Source of the DNA: Mycogone perniciosa | Taxonomy: Eukaryota > Ascomycota > Sordariomycetes > Hypocreales > Hypocreaceae | DNA length: 64,000 bases | Assembly (NCBI GenBank): GCA_025331125.1 | Contig: JAOALB010000210.1 | Span: 1 to 64,000 of the forward strand | Direction of reading: 5' to 3' | Shown here: positions 1-11,442 of the stretch, piece after piece | Layout of the letters: every line of letters begins with the position of its first letter | Position numbering within the stretch: position 1 is the stretch's first letter | The notes under the pieces: model-generated | Databases searched by the model: none | What the model was told of the DNA's origin: nothing | What the model saw: the letters and a program-made list of their open reading frames with translations, nothing else | Position numbers and translations under genes: made by a program

Positions 1-201
1 GTGATCATGTTCTTATTGGCCCGTCGTTCCGATATTCTTCCGGACCCGGGCCTTGGCCTGGTCGGGTCGTGACATATAAGCTTAAATTTGCTTTTAAATT
101 AAATATATATTTATAAAAAATATAAAAGTTTTAAATAAATATTTCCTTTATTTACTTTTTTTCTATAATAAAATTACTTATTTCCATTTTTGCATACAAG
201 G
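1..201. other. AT-rich tract at window edge
   Basis: Bases 1-80 are GC-rich and bases about 80-200 are almost pure A/T with long A and T runs. No ORF of note is seen. The abrupt composition change next to decayed genes suggests a mobile-element or RIP-affected remnant whose other end lies outside the window. I recognise no specific element. Confidence 0.5.
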
Positions 202-1463
202 TCATCTTCCAATAATTTCAGTGCCATGTAAATATATTAAGGCTCCAAACCTACCCAGCTTCACACTAGAAGGCATGAATGCAAATGCGTGTGTAAGCTC
301 GTGAATAATGGTAGTTACGAGAAATTCCCCTAAAAACCTGATGCCGGTTGTGCTATGTATTAGCTCTTGGAGAATCTGCTTCTGGTGGTTATTAGGTTCT
401 CCGTTAATAGCGACATTCAGATTGCGGTAGTGCGTTCCAGCACTGAGAGTCTTGTCTTCATGGGAGATCCAAGCTTCGAATACCGAAGGACAAAAGGTTA
501 CAGTCGCATCAAGAAACAATGATTGCGGAGTTGCTATGTATGCAACCAACCACCGGGTAAGTGGGTATTCTCAAAGAGCCAAACATCCGGTATGTCTGTT
601 GACTATGTTGAGGACATATAGCGGGCAATGTAACCCAATGATCCACCAAAACTGGCAATGGTGAATTAACACCGCTGCGCTGCGATAGCCAGAATTGACC
701 AGAGCTATCCGCTTTTCCTCGGTAACGTTCTTTTAGCCTGATGGGATCTTCAAAGATCATCAGTGTAAGTTAAGCCCTGGCTATTTGTGTCGCTAAGCCA
801 TTCCTCCTTGACCCAATGAATTGCCAAGTGAATTGATCCCGGAATCAAGTTGTAAGATAAGTAATTCACGAGGGCAGTGTGCATTGAATGTGCCGCATCT
901 GTTAGTCTCATGTATTGGCGTGAGCATATAACCACAAGCAATAAAGCGATACTCAAGCGAGGCGACAAACTGACCACGTGAGAATTTGATTGCATGGTAG
1001 CTATCTCTAGCCCAAGCACGATTCCTAAAATTGACTCTTCGGATTATCATGCTGTAGGTTGAGAGCACATTTTCTTCACCAAAAGTGCGATCTTTGGTCT
1101 TAGATTTATCATTTCGGAGTTCACCAGAGCCGTCATACATGCTCAGGAGAGAATCCAAGTGTTCTATCGCGTTCTTAACCTACACGGCATGGTCAGCACC
1201 AAGACGAAAACAAGTCAAGTCATAGATATACGCACAATCATTTCCGCATCTGTGAAAGCCTGGAACAAGCGAGCAGAGTTCGCAGAATTTCTGCAGTACT
1301 GTGTGGCATCTTTTATCATCATAGACCCATCGGGCGGGTGACGAGTTGTATTGAGTAGAATGCCTTCTCCGGCTGGCAACTCAGTCGTTGGCAAGCCAAA
1401 AACATGCATAGAGAAGCTAAGAAAATAAATCAACAAGGCGGACTTTAAAGAGAACCGAGCCAT
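202..1463 (-). CDS. Putative secreted HExxH metallopeptidase-like protein (exon structure only partly resolved)
   Basis: The ATG at 1463 opens a hydrophobic signal-peptide-like N-terminus (MARFSLKSALLIYFLSF) ending near VFG. Exon 1 runs 1463-1236. A 56-nt GT..AG intron (1235-1180) then joins in frame to an exon starting at 1179 (VKNAIEHLDSLLSMYDG). The last recognisable coding block is 549-202 and contains TTIIHELTHAF, an HExxH zincin-type zinc site, followed by about 30 residues and a stop. The middle (about 1000-550) changes frame more than once and I could not place those introns. The order signal peptide, Cys-containing domain, HExxH resembles small secreted fungal metallopeptidases of the deuterolysin/lysine-specific type, but I see no clear third zinc ligand. 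The gene may be truncated at its 3' end by the AT-rich tract or may be a pseudogene. Existence of a gene is likely; intactness is uncertain. Confidence 0.45.
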
Positions 1464-2184
1464 TGTTCCTTGTACACTGATCAAAGGTGTAGTACGTCAG
1501 AAATGTTCGGGGTGTAGGAGCGTCCAAATCTGAGTGTAATTGGACGCGGCAAGCTGTTTATAAGCTGTAATAAACAGTCACATACTTCCATGTATTTTGA
1601 AGAATACTTCCGTCGTATCCTCAGTACAAATCATAACGGTATGCCAAGAATTACTTGCGGACCGAATAGGTGGAGCGAGGGCCTACTTCAGGCTCAAAAG
1701 GGTCCCGCGATCAAAGTGCAAACTCTTTCATGTAACTCATAGGAACGTTTTTAAATGGTATAACCAACATCTAGGAGCATGTCTCTCGGTGATTGAGACG
1801 ACATATTCAGAGGACCTTGCATAGAAGTGATGTTTGCATTGCACTTCTTTGGCATGGAAATCGGCTGCTCGAACCATCGGGCAGCCCGTCATGAGGTTGG
1901 AGGGCAGACTGAAAATGACACTGTACCACAAGTGACCGTCACCACGTATGCAAGCAATTCACCTTTGCATTCCATATGTGTCGTTTCGAGCTATTTCGAG
2001 ATCTTGAATAGAGTGAACCATCCCATTGTTGGCCCCGAGCTCAAAAACTTCTTTCGCCCCCATTCTTAGTCGTCGACAGAACTTGACATACATCTAGGCC
2101 GCTTTGCCTACGAATGCAGTCTCGCTTCCTTAATGTCACGTCCCACCGGGTTCTGTTCTTGAATCTCCTTTTAACTTACTCAAC
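1464..2184. other. Intergenic, no gene seen
   Basis: Divergent spacer between the metallopeptidase-like gene and the chitinase relic. Only short, overlapping, unsupported ORFs are present. It presumably holds both promoters. Confidence 0.6.
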
Positions 2185-5100
2185 ATGCCGTGGACGAGTC
2201 CTTGGGCTGCTGTGCCAGCACTCACCTGGGCCATCTTTGCTACCAGCTCGCCCGTCTGGGCAGTGAGCACGACTGTTCATAGCAGTGTTGACAATTCAAA
2301 TTCGGTTTATTCACAGCTTAGAGCTTGTCCGGCTGCATGTTTAGGGAAGACTCCTGAAGATTGGACGGTTTACTCTTCTTTTGAACGACTCTCCGTGTGC
2401 GACTAGCCCATGCTTTTGGGCCTCACAATTAATACGCCCATCAACGATAGTTCTAGGACAGTTTTGATCCGCTCCTGTATAGACTAACCCTAGACTAACC
2501 CTAGACTAACCAAGTCGGTCGTCAAAAGCGTGATATCATCGATAATACGAAAAGTGATGACTTTGCCTACGCTAGCACTGCTGTTGAGTCTCAAGTACCC
2601 CTGCAATTTGCTCGAGAGAGTGCTGCATCGAATGCTGCAAACTGTGACTCTCTACTTAAGCACTCGATGGGATGAAATCTTATGTTGGAAACGCCGCTGC
2701 TGTATGTGACTGTGCCAAGGATAACGATATCATGCTCAGCTACTACAACGGCACGGTTGTTGGCATCTACGTTGGCCAAGCATTGGGCAAGGGCACCATC
2801 TCTTCGATGATTGACAAACTTAACTTTCTCATCTCATCTGAACCAGGCCAGTGGGACACTGGAAATTCATGGGCGATGCCTGGATGTCCTGGTGGCAACT
2901 GTTTGCGAAGCCACGTCAACCAGATAGAAGTGATGCTCGCCCTCTGCATGAGTAAGCACCCTTCAATCCCATTAAACCGATAAATGACGAAAACGCTGAC
3001 ATATTCCTGAATACAGTCACCAAAGCTGGCGTGAGCTCTACCAAAACTATGGTAGGGGAGTCTAGCTATGACAGATCTTTCCATATGGCCAACGCAGGTT
3101 GCATAGGACCTGAATGTACTTTCACTGGCGATCGTGCTAAATCAGATGCTGTACCGGGGCGGTGCACCAACACGGGCGGCTACCTAGCAAATGCCGAGAT
3201 CAAAGAGATCATTGCCAAATCTTCCGGATCTGTGAAGACATGGTTCGATAAGGACACAGCCTCTGGCTGCCTAGTTTACAACGGTACGTCAACGTTTCTG
3301 GAGAATACAAGAGGCTGAGCCGCATACTGACCCCATCACAGATCTCGAATGGGTCGCCTATATGTCGGATGAAACCAAAAGAAAGCCGTCGGGAGAAATA
3401 AGAATTTGAACTTCCTGGGAAACATCGACTGGGCTATCGACCTTCAAGAGTTCAACGTAGCCGGTGCGGTCGGACCGTCGGGCAACTGTAACAAGTCATC
3501 ATACATCCAAGTATTTGACAATATGATCTGGAATTGGGTTAATCCATCGATCGAGGCGCCTGTCGGGTGTACAAATATTACCCAGCCGTCACCATTGCCC
3601 TCAGCAATCGCACTTACAGCATACACAACGATCACCTTCATATCGGGCAATTCTTTAAGCTCGACAGTGGTATCTGCACCATTCACCGTCTCAGAAGTTA
3701 GCTATCAGCCTTTTACCTTCGACAGCTCAGATGTCACCATGGGGAAGACGGTTACATATAATCCAGTACCTCGCTTGACACCGAATCCGGTGACGATCCG
3801 AGTTCCGCATGGTTGGATGGTAACAGCACCAGGAGGAGCACCGGTCAACCAACCTCCCAAGACGTCGATCATTGGTGTCCCAAGACCTATAGCTACGTCC
3901 TCAGACTCTGGGGAGGGTATCCTTTTGCCAATCACTTGGAATCCAGCAGTGAGCTATCGAGTCCCATCGATCATAGGGTCAAAATTTCCGGCACCATCCA
4001 AAATACCGGACGACAGCAACCATCCCATGCCAGTCTGGCCACCAGGTGTGGAGGACTGCAAGGGAAATACGTGTACCAAGGGCAACGACTGTGAAAAATT
4101 CAACTGCACACGTGGTGGTGACTGCATTGGGCCGAACTGAATAGCGGCTGGCAGATGCATTGGCCCCAAGTGTGTCCGCGGTGGCGATTGTGTTGGTCCC
4201 AAATGCAACGCCGGGGTTCAATGCAAAGGCGACTATTGTTACCTTGGTGGTGGTTGCTCGGGTGGAAACTGCACACAAGGAGGAGATTGTACCGGACCAA
4301 ATTGCAGCAAAGGCGGTGGTTTTACCAAGAACAAGGTCGGAGACTGCATCACTGGCGATTGCAAAGGGGATTCTTGCTTTAAGATCAACTGCTTCGAAGC
4401 GCAATGTGACAGGATCACCATCAAGCTGCTTCCAAATCCCAAGGATCCAAAAGACCCAAAAGATCCCAAGGACCCCAAGGACCCGAAAGATCCTAAAGAA
4501 GACCCCCCTACTCCTGGCTCAGGACCCAAGCCAATTTGCCTCCTCAACTGAATCAAGCTGCCAGGATGTCCTGGGGGAGGTATTTATGCAACCAGCCATG
4601 CCCTCTCCCAGGCTGACCTCCTGACCGGCCACCAACCGACAAAGCTTGCACGACTTTACAGACCGGTCGAGAGTGTACGGAGTTGTAAGCAGCACACGCG
4701 CACAAACGCGACCGACCACTAACTGGTCAACGACAACGCGAACGAGGTGTGAGACAGTACGCGACTGTGATGTCGTGGACATGACCAAGACAACGACAAT
4801 CACTTCAAGCCACACTCCAAACCCGACCATTGTATACGAGCAAATAATCGAACATGAAATCAATCTTTCCAGAAACGATGCCATATTTTTGGCCATCGCT
4901 GCTGACTTCGAGGAATGGGCCAAAATGATGGAAGAAGTCGAACCACCGTGGGCACCGTTACCCACGAGAAACCCAGTGGTGCACCATGCTGAATGCGATT
5001 GGTGGTTTACTCCTGTTTTGGCGACATTCCATGTATTCAATATCTCCTGCTGGGCCAGTCTCGACAATGGTGTCAAGTTTAAAAGGGAAATAAGCGGTTG

Positions 5101-5344
5101 TGGCCTCATCACAGGTTGGGAATGGGGTAAAGCGTCAGACATTTGGTTCAATCTGCCCAACACTCTTAAACCTGGATGTGTCGAGAGGGCTATCGTCTCG
5201 GCAGACGGACCAAAGATTCAATGCCAAAAAGGCAAGGGAGTATTTGGGCCAAATGGGGAAGAATCCTTGAGGAAAAATAAAACTACCAATTCGAAGGAAT
5301 ACTCTGGCTACGGAGTACATTCAATGGACTGGGGTGAGGAATAG
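2185..5344 (+). pseudogene. Broken subgroup-C (killer-toxin-like) GH18 chitinase, internally deleted
   Basis: The remains follow the order of fungal subgroup-C class V chitinases: signal peptide at 2185, the Cys-rich N-terminal block (CPAACLGKTPEDWTVY), the YYNGTVVGIYVG block near 2740, the GNCLRSHVN and VGESSYDRSF blocks of the GH18 C-terminal half, the FLGNIDWAIDLQEF block near 3410, Cys/Gly-rich GGDCIGPN repeats (about 4050-4340), a KDP repeat (about 4440-4500) and the CETVRDCDVVDM tail. Two introns look intact (2952-3016, 3284-3341). Lesions are a TAG at 2404-2406, further stops near 2485-2495, frameshifts near 2670 and 3380, and a TGA at 4138-4140. At about 2820 the N-terminal domain passes directly and in frame into the late GH18 region, so the LysM repeats and the DxxDxDxE active-site strand are missing. 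An intact protein would have degraded chitin extracellularly; this copy cannot. Confidence 0.8.
2481..2511. repeat. 11-bp tandem repeat, telomere-like core
   Basis: About 2.8 copies of AGACTAACCCT lie inside the chitinase relic. Each copy holds CTAACCCT, which resembles fungal telomeric CCCTAA, but the unit is 11 bp, not 6, so this is not a true interstitial telomere. Confidence 0.6.
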
Positions 5345-5825
5345 GGGGCGCATTTCATCTCGCGCTCCCACAAGGTTTCTCTTTGCAGCCGACAAATCTC
5401 CCATTTATACCTTAAATAGTAGAAATACGAGAAAGAGAGTATCTTTAAAATGCTAAAGCCCACCCGTGAAAGTGTAGCTATAACTCCAGTTTGCCAATGG
5501 TACTATCGGGTCTGCTGTCCTCCGAGTTAGGTTGGCACGACAATTTCTCAAATACCACCTGTCTGTCTCTCGATTGACAATGTTGAGATGCGATTAAGCA
5601 TGGAGTGGAGAGTTGGGTGATGGCGCCGAATGACGTGGTGGTTAGCTTGGTAGAATCGGAAAGAAGGCATATTCTGTTCACGTAAAAAACAGATATGCAT
5701 CATAGGTTGCTTAATTGATCGCCCAATTAGAGACATAGTGCTCCGTTGGCGGGTAATATTATCGTATATATAAGGTATGTAATATTATGTGTTTTATAAC
5801 AACGGATAGCTCTGGCAGAGGCACC
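5345..5825. other. Intergenic between convergent units, no gene seen
   Basis: Lies between the 3' end of the chitinase relic and the 3' end of the sugar transporter. Short AT-rich stretches suit 3' UTR and polyadenylation signals. I see no supported ORF. Confidence 0.6.
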
Positions 5826-7807
5826 TTAGGATGATCGCTCAATATCACCACTGCTGTTGTTCAATCCTGCCAAATGACCGTCCTGCCGCTTAACCATGAC
5901 CGCCTTGCGGAGGGCAGCTCGCGGGGGCCACTTAGCATTGAAGACCTCGTCCATTTCCTCCAGAGTTCGACCACGGGTCTCGACACCAAAGACAAACCAG
6001 CAGAAGGAGTAGATGATGTTGAGACCGACAAAGATGAGGTAGTACCGCCAGTCAATGGCACCGAGCGCAATAGCTGTCACGTAGGTGTTGTACAGGTTCG
6101 CACAGTTGGAGAGAATGACGTGCTACAGACCGGTTAGCATAAGTGGCCCATGTAATCGGGGCAATCCTAGTTGTAAACTTACAACACCCATTCCCTTGGC
6201 ACGAGTAGGAGTTGCCAACACCTCGGCACAGTACGTCGCAGTGAGAGGAGTGTAAACGAAGGAGTAAACGCAACCGAAGAGGAAGATCTAGGTCAGGCAT
6301 CATTAGCAGGGGTCAAATATAACCAAGGGCACATGTTGACTTACGAATGCAACACCACCGTTTGAGTAAGACTCGGAAACATCAGTGGGGTGGCCCTCGA
6401 ACTTGCTGGAGAAGCCGGTGACAGCACCGAAGAGACCAGCCAACAGAAGACTTCCAATCCAGAGCTTGGTACGACGAGCAATGCGATCATTGGTAGCAGA
6501 ACCAGCCACGGCACCAGCGCACGAGACAATCGAGTTGGCAAAGGTGAGAAGCAGTCGGCGCTCGGTCGATTGAATTCCAAGTAACTTGTACATGGAAGGG
6601 AGGTAGTAAGTCAGGACGGAGTTACCGGACAGCTGCGCGAAGATGGACATGAAGGCCATCATGGAGAATCGCCAGCGAACGTTACGGTTCTCGACCAGAG
6701 CCCAGTAGTTCCAGATGCTGGAAGACTTCTGAATCTCAATGCTAGCTTCAAATTCCCGAACCTCAAGCAGGACCATCGGGTGGTTGGGGTCGCCGCCGCC
6801 GTGGTACTTGGCCAGGATATCAGCGGCCTGCTGCTTCTTACCCACCATAGTAAGCCATCGAGGGGATTCGGGGATGAATAGGGCGCCAGTGATGATGATG
6901 ACCGGGGGAATGAGCTGAAGGGCCAGAGGTAGACGGAAGGCCAGCTCGCCGGAGGCCTTGTTGGAAGCGTAGGCAACACCAGTAGCCAGAATAGAGCCCG
7001 TGTAGAAGACTGGATCCAAAAGTATTAGCAACCACGCAGTCTAAACCTTGCATTGCCAGATCCCACTTACAGGTGTTGTAGTAGCCGACAATACGAGCTC
7101 GCCACTGCGGAGGCGCCAATTCTAGAGCATAAGTTGGCGCGGATGACGTTCCGATGGAGACACCGAAGCCGAGGACGAAACGACCGCCGAGGAGATAGGC
7201 ATCAGACCGGGCGGCAGTCTGAACGGCGGCGCCGACCATGATGAGCACCGAGCCGACAATCATGCCAGCGCGGCGACCGAACTGATCGCAAATGGGGCCA
7301 GTGAAGAGAGATCCAACCATGTTACCGATGGTGTAGATCATGAAGATGCTGTACCAGATACTTGATCAGCAATCCAATAGCACAGCGCACGAAGCCATGG
7401 AAATCCAACTTACATGCCGGTGCTTGAGCCAAGCTCCGTGTGATTGAAGTATGTTTGGTACTGCGTCATGGCGTTGATAGAGCTAAAGATGGACTGTTTT
7501 GTGCCGTTCACAGTCAGTCGGACTGATTTCCATAAAGCATTGCATACAGGCGCGGTGCTTGTTTGAGACTCACGCCATCGAATCCAGAGGCCGTTGCGTT
7601 CAGAGCAGCCACAAGAAGGACGCAGTACAGCTGAAGACTAGTCTTGGACCAAGGATTCAAAGGCGCAGCCGTCACAGTCTCGTGGTAATGGCTGTTGCCC
7701 TGGATCTCTGTGATCTGACCAGCATTCGCCTTTTCCAAGGTCGGATCGCCGTTAATGGAGCCATGGTCCGCCATGGGCTCGGGCCGCTGATCGTCCTTTT
7801 CCGGCAT
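5826..7807 (-). CDS. MFS sugar porter (hexose/lactose permease type)
   Basis: Plasma-membrane proton-sugar symporter family. Six exons splice cleanly on the minus strand: 7807-7574, 7493-7414, 7348-7071, 7009-6345, 6287-6183 and 6122-5826, totalling 1659 nt, 552 aa, with all introns GT..AG and 57-80 nt. The start at 7807 (MPEKDDQRPE) is preferred over an upstream in-frame ATG at 7885. Family signatures visible are DQFGRRAG in the loop after TM2, PESPRWL before the central loop, and TRGRTLEEMDEVF after TM12. The hydrophobic segments suit twelve membrane spans. The long central loop carries the usual acidic and charged residues. Length and motifs resemble fungal lactose-permease/hexose-transporter-like proteins (inference); the substrate cannot be read from the sequence. 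The flanking genes give no hint of a sugar cluster. Confidence 0.92.
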
Positions 7808-10510
7808 TATTCCTTTCCTGACCTGAGACACTCTTTGAAGTTTGACTTGGAGCTGTGAATTGTCGAAGGACCTGTGAGAGAACAAGTTGAAGAGTGTTGG
7901 GAGCAGCTCAGGTTTTATGGTTTGTCCTAGTTACGGAGCACCCCGTGTCTCACTCCACGATGAGTACTACCATGAGGCAAGCCTTTGCAGGGGGTTAATG
8001 CGACGGGTCTCCGTTTCCATTCCGCTGGGTAACATCCCGGGGTCTTCCCCATACGACCCCCAACGGTCACGCCCCCCACCAACCACTGCAGCTCAATGAC
8101 AGTTGAGCCATTGGGCCGGATCCCAGGGATTACGAGTAGGGCACGGTAGAATGGAGATGGACACGCGACGCTATTACAATGGTTTACGTATGGGGGAATG
8201 TGTGTTCTGAGAAGCTTGCCGACAGTCAGCCGGCGCCATTCAAGGTGCACTCGAAGCCATATCAAACCAGGGCTCTTGATGGCGCTGACCCCCACAATGT
8301 GGCATTTATCCAGGGTCGGTTGGTCAAATATGAGTAGTACCTTCATTTATTGAAAGTCCGGGGCATTCCATGCTCCCCGCATCTCTATCAAAAGCTGGAG
8401 AAAACCAATGTGGCTTGCAGTGGGCTCGCCTGATATTACGGATGACTCCATATTTAGCAGTCGGGTTGTTCTTCACGGGGATAAACCCCACTGATTCAAC
8501 CCCCATTTATCACCCCAACGTTGCCCTCGGGGGTCTTGGCCTTGCTCCTCGAAGATTGCTTATCAGAACGTTCCATCATGCCCTTCCTGAGAGAGGGCGC
8601 ATGGTCGCTGCTCCCCCACGGATAAGACTCCTAGTTTTCGTTCTCTGCATAAGTATGGCGTGCATGTATATATGTATGTGCTATGGACGGAGTACGAGAT
8701 AGCTAGCTAGCTAGCTATCAATATGATAGGATATTTATCTGGCGATATCTTGATTATCTTTGTTCGGAGGTTTGATAGGCGATCTCGGATGGAGACTACC
8801 TAGCCATATGAGATTACAGGTCCTATTATCGGCAGCTTGACTCTGACGGTCGTATCGTTATTACATGCTCCCTCTAGCCCATGCCTACACGGTATTTGCC
8901 TTGAATATAGATGTTGAACAACACGAATAGAGGGGTATAATTTGTCCCCCCGCACACGGTTGGCCTAGCTTCGTTCCCCCACGAGAATGTGGTACTGCAG
9001 TCTAGACAATCGCTTCCACCGAACTCGTCGAAACAAGGGCTGGCCTAACCTACAGAGTACTAGTATGGAGCCATAGATCTACAGAGGAGAGACTGCCCGT
9101 AATTGCAGGAATTGAGCTGAGCCTTTTGTTACGAGTCATATTACCACTATTAGCGGTAGTTCATCGACCTTCGAGATGGGGAGTTGCATGGAAGCATTTT
9201 GTTTCTCTAGATTAAGCGGGTCTTGAACTGCGCTATTGAAACTGTAAAACCCCCATGATGGGGACTGCGAGGAGCTTACATACTATTATTACAACCTCAG
9301 CCTGTTCGTTTAATTCCCGATTTGGAATCGTTGATCAACATTAGCAACCGGTCGAATGAATTTTCCATACCTACATTGCTGTCACGTGAGTTATTCAGCC
9401 CCATTGCCTTATCTAACTACCACTGCAAAGAAGGGAACTATTAACACAACATTCTGCAGGATGTTGAGTGCTGACTGGTGGTGTTTAGTGAGACCTACGA
9501 GACCTACCCTAAAAGACCTCGATCAGAGATGATTTTTGGTCAAAGCACGCGCCTTTGGAATGACCATTACCTTACAGAGAGTACTTCGTACACATCAAAT
9601 GCTTAAATGAAAAGCGCAGGCGGCTTCAAGCGCTCGGTTTCCAACCCATAAGCAGCCACAGATGGCCTGTGTGCGGTCCGTCTCAAACACGTCCAGGTCG
9701 TCAGTCACTGATGAGGTCCTAACAATCTCACCTGCCACTTATTAACATTACCTTGGGTAGTATCCAAAGGATCACGCGCTATTACTCCGTACTTTGGTTG
9801 CCCATGATTCGTGCAAGAGGGCGGGACAGCCCTATTATGTAGTACCACTACTACTCCGTATTACAGCAGTAGTAGTACTACTACTACCAGGGGATCCGCA
9901 ACTTTATTACGACATTCTGCCTTCATCGCCACGTTGAAGGAATTGCCGTTGGCTGGATCGCAGAATCGACCCGAGGCCCACTCTGTCGGCTCATTGCCCA
10001 AGAACGATTCAAAACACAGTTTTCATGACAGCACAGACAGCATTCATAACTATTGTCGGCGCCCTGCTCAATAGGCATAAATTGCTGCCAAGTTGAAAAC
10101 TACCTCGGCACTCAGCCATTCTTCGGCGACCGGAGTAACTTGGTTCTGCCTCGCCATATCTGACACCCACCTATGATCCATGTCTTACATGCCTGCATGC
10201 ACGATTAGTTATTTGTTAGTCTTGGCTGGGTTTAGTCAATACACGATTCAGTCTCCAGGTCAGACCTAGGCCGAAGAAGTTTAAAAGTAAACCATCGCAC
10301 CTGTCAAAGCGTTAATTTTTAAGTGGGCGGGATTGGGTGTGGGAAGAGGGCTTTTAAAGAGGCTCAAAGCCAACAGCGGTTTCAAAATACGAGAGAGTGT
10401 GAGACAATTGAACCTTTCCCCAAACTCCATCTTCCTCTTCAAAAGCGACTTCGACGCCCATCCACCAGCTTTGAAAACCACCCATCGAGAGTTCCTCCTC
10501 GCCATTAATC
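7808..10510. other. 2.7-kb intergenic region, no gene seen
   Basis: Divergent region between the sugar porter and the DUF1304 gene. It holds a short (TAGC)n run near 8700-8717, two exact TACTCCGTA motifs (9783, 9852) and an 18-bp palindrome of AGT/ACT triplets (9868-9885). ORFs here are short, overlapping and unlike known proteins. The part just before 10511 is rich in CT and likely 5' leader. Confidence 0.6.
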
Positions 10511-10876
10511 ATGCCTCTCATCTCCAAGATCGCAACAGGCACTGTTGGCGCCATCCACGTCTACATCACGGTCCTCGAGATGTTCCTGTGGACTACTCCT
10601 CGCGGCCGCAAGGCTTTCAATCTGGCCGCTGATTTCGCCGAGAAGACCAAGGTGCTGGCCGCCAACCAGGGCCTCTACAATGGCTTCCTGGCCGCCGGCC
10701 TGTTCTGGGGTCTGGCGCACCCCGTGGAGGAGTTTGCGACACAGATCCGACTATTCTTCCTGGGATGCGTGGGCGTGGCGGGCGTGTACGGAGCAGCGAC
10801 GGCGAGCCGCAAGATTCTCTTCGTTCAGGCCATTCCAGCTGCGGCTTCGATTGCGGCAGTGCTGCTGGGGCTCTGA
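10511..10876 (+). CDS. DUF1304 family small membrane protein
   Basis: Single-exon gene for 121 aa. The sequence shows four hydrophobic segments typical of DUF1304: an N-terminal helix with GAIHVYITVLEMFLW, a middle helix around NGFLAAGLFWGLAH, a third around FFLGCVGVAGVYGAAT and a C-terminal helix ending VLLGL. Length equals that of bacterial and fungal family members, which are found across bacteria and ascomycetes and whose function is not established. ATG at 10511 follows an A at -3 and matches the conserved family start. It is an integral membrane protein, site unknown. The upstream ORF reading in other frames is a shadow. Confidence 0.9.
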   Translation: MPLISKIATGTVGAIHVYITVLEMFLWTTPRGRKAFNLAADFAEKTKVLAANQGLYNGFLAAGLFWGLAHPVEEFATQIRLFFLGCVGVAGVYGAATASRKILFVQAIPAAASIAAVLLGL

Positions 10877-11442
10877 GCGTAAATGCTCCCCTGTTTACGA
10901 ACACAATATCGGGACGATGGAACGAGAAACGAGAGAACTAAACACGGAGACATGAACGGAACGAGATATACGTGTAGGGACGTGCAGTTACGCCGAGATG
11001 AGGTGGGATGGGCTCAGGGCAAGGGAAAAGAAGCTCACAGTGGACAATGATGTGGGCATGTCAGCATTGTCAATCACACTCATTGTCAACACGCAAATCC
11101 TTCACCTGGCTGCACCAAAGAGTACTAGTAGTAGTAGTACTATGATCAAGGCAATGGAGAATGGAGTTGTCGAGAACTGCTGTTAGTATATTAGATCGTA
11201 TATCGGATAGAGCCCCAAATCACCGATAATTCGGCCATAAAGTGATGACTTGAACGTTTTAGTGATCAGGCTGGTCCGTGCGCGTCGTGTGCTCGTGCTG
11301 ACGCGCCTCAATGCAGGACCTGGATTGGATCCATATGATCCATACCACTTGACATGCGTGTGATAGTATCCATTTCTGGCAATGCCCTTAATAGTATAAC
11401 TCCTCTTGTGATGAGACTATAATCACTGGTCTTTTCAAAGAA
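10877..11442. other. Intergenic, no gene seen
   Basis: Spacer of 566 bp between two genes on the same strand, holding 3' UTR of the DUF1304 gene and the promoter of the glycosylase gene. A short AGT-triplet repeat lies near 11120-11141. Confidence 0.6.

Noticed and set aside
2481..2511. Interstitial telomere
   Set aside because: The unit is 11 bp and only three copies occur. The telomere-like core CTAACCCT is not repeated at 6 bp.
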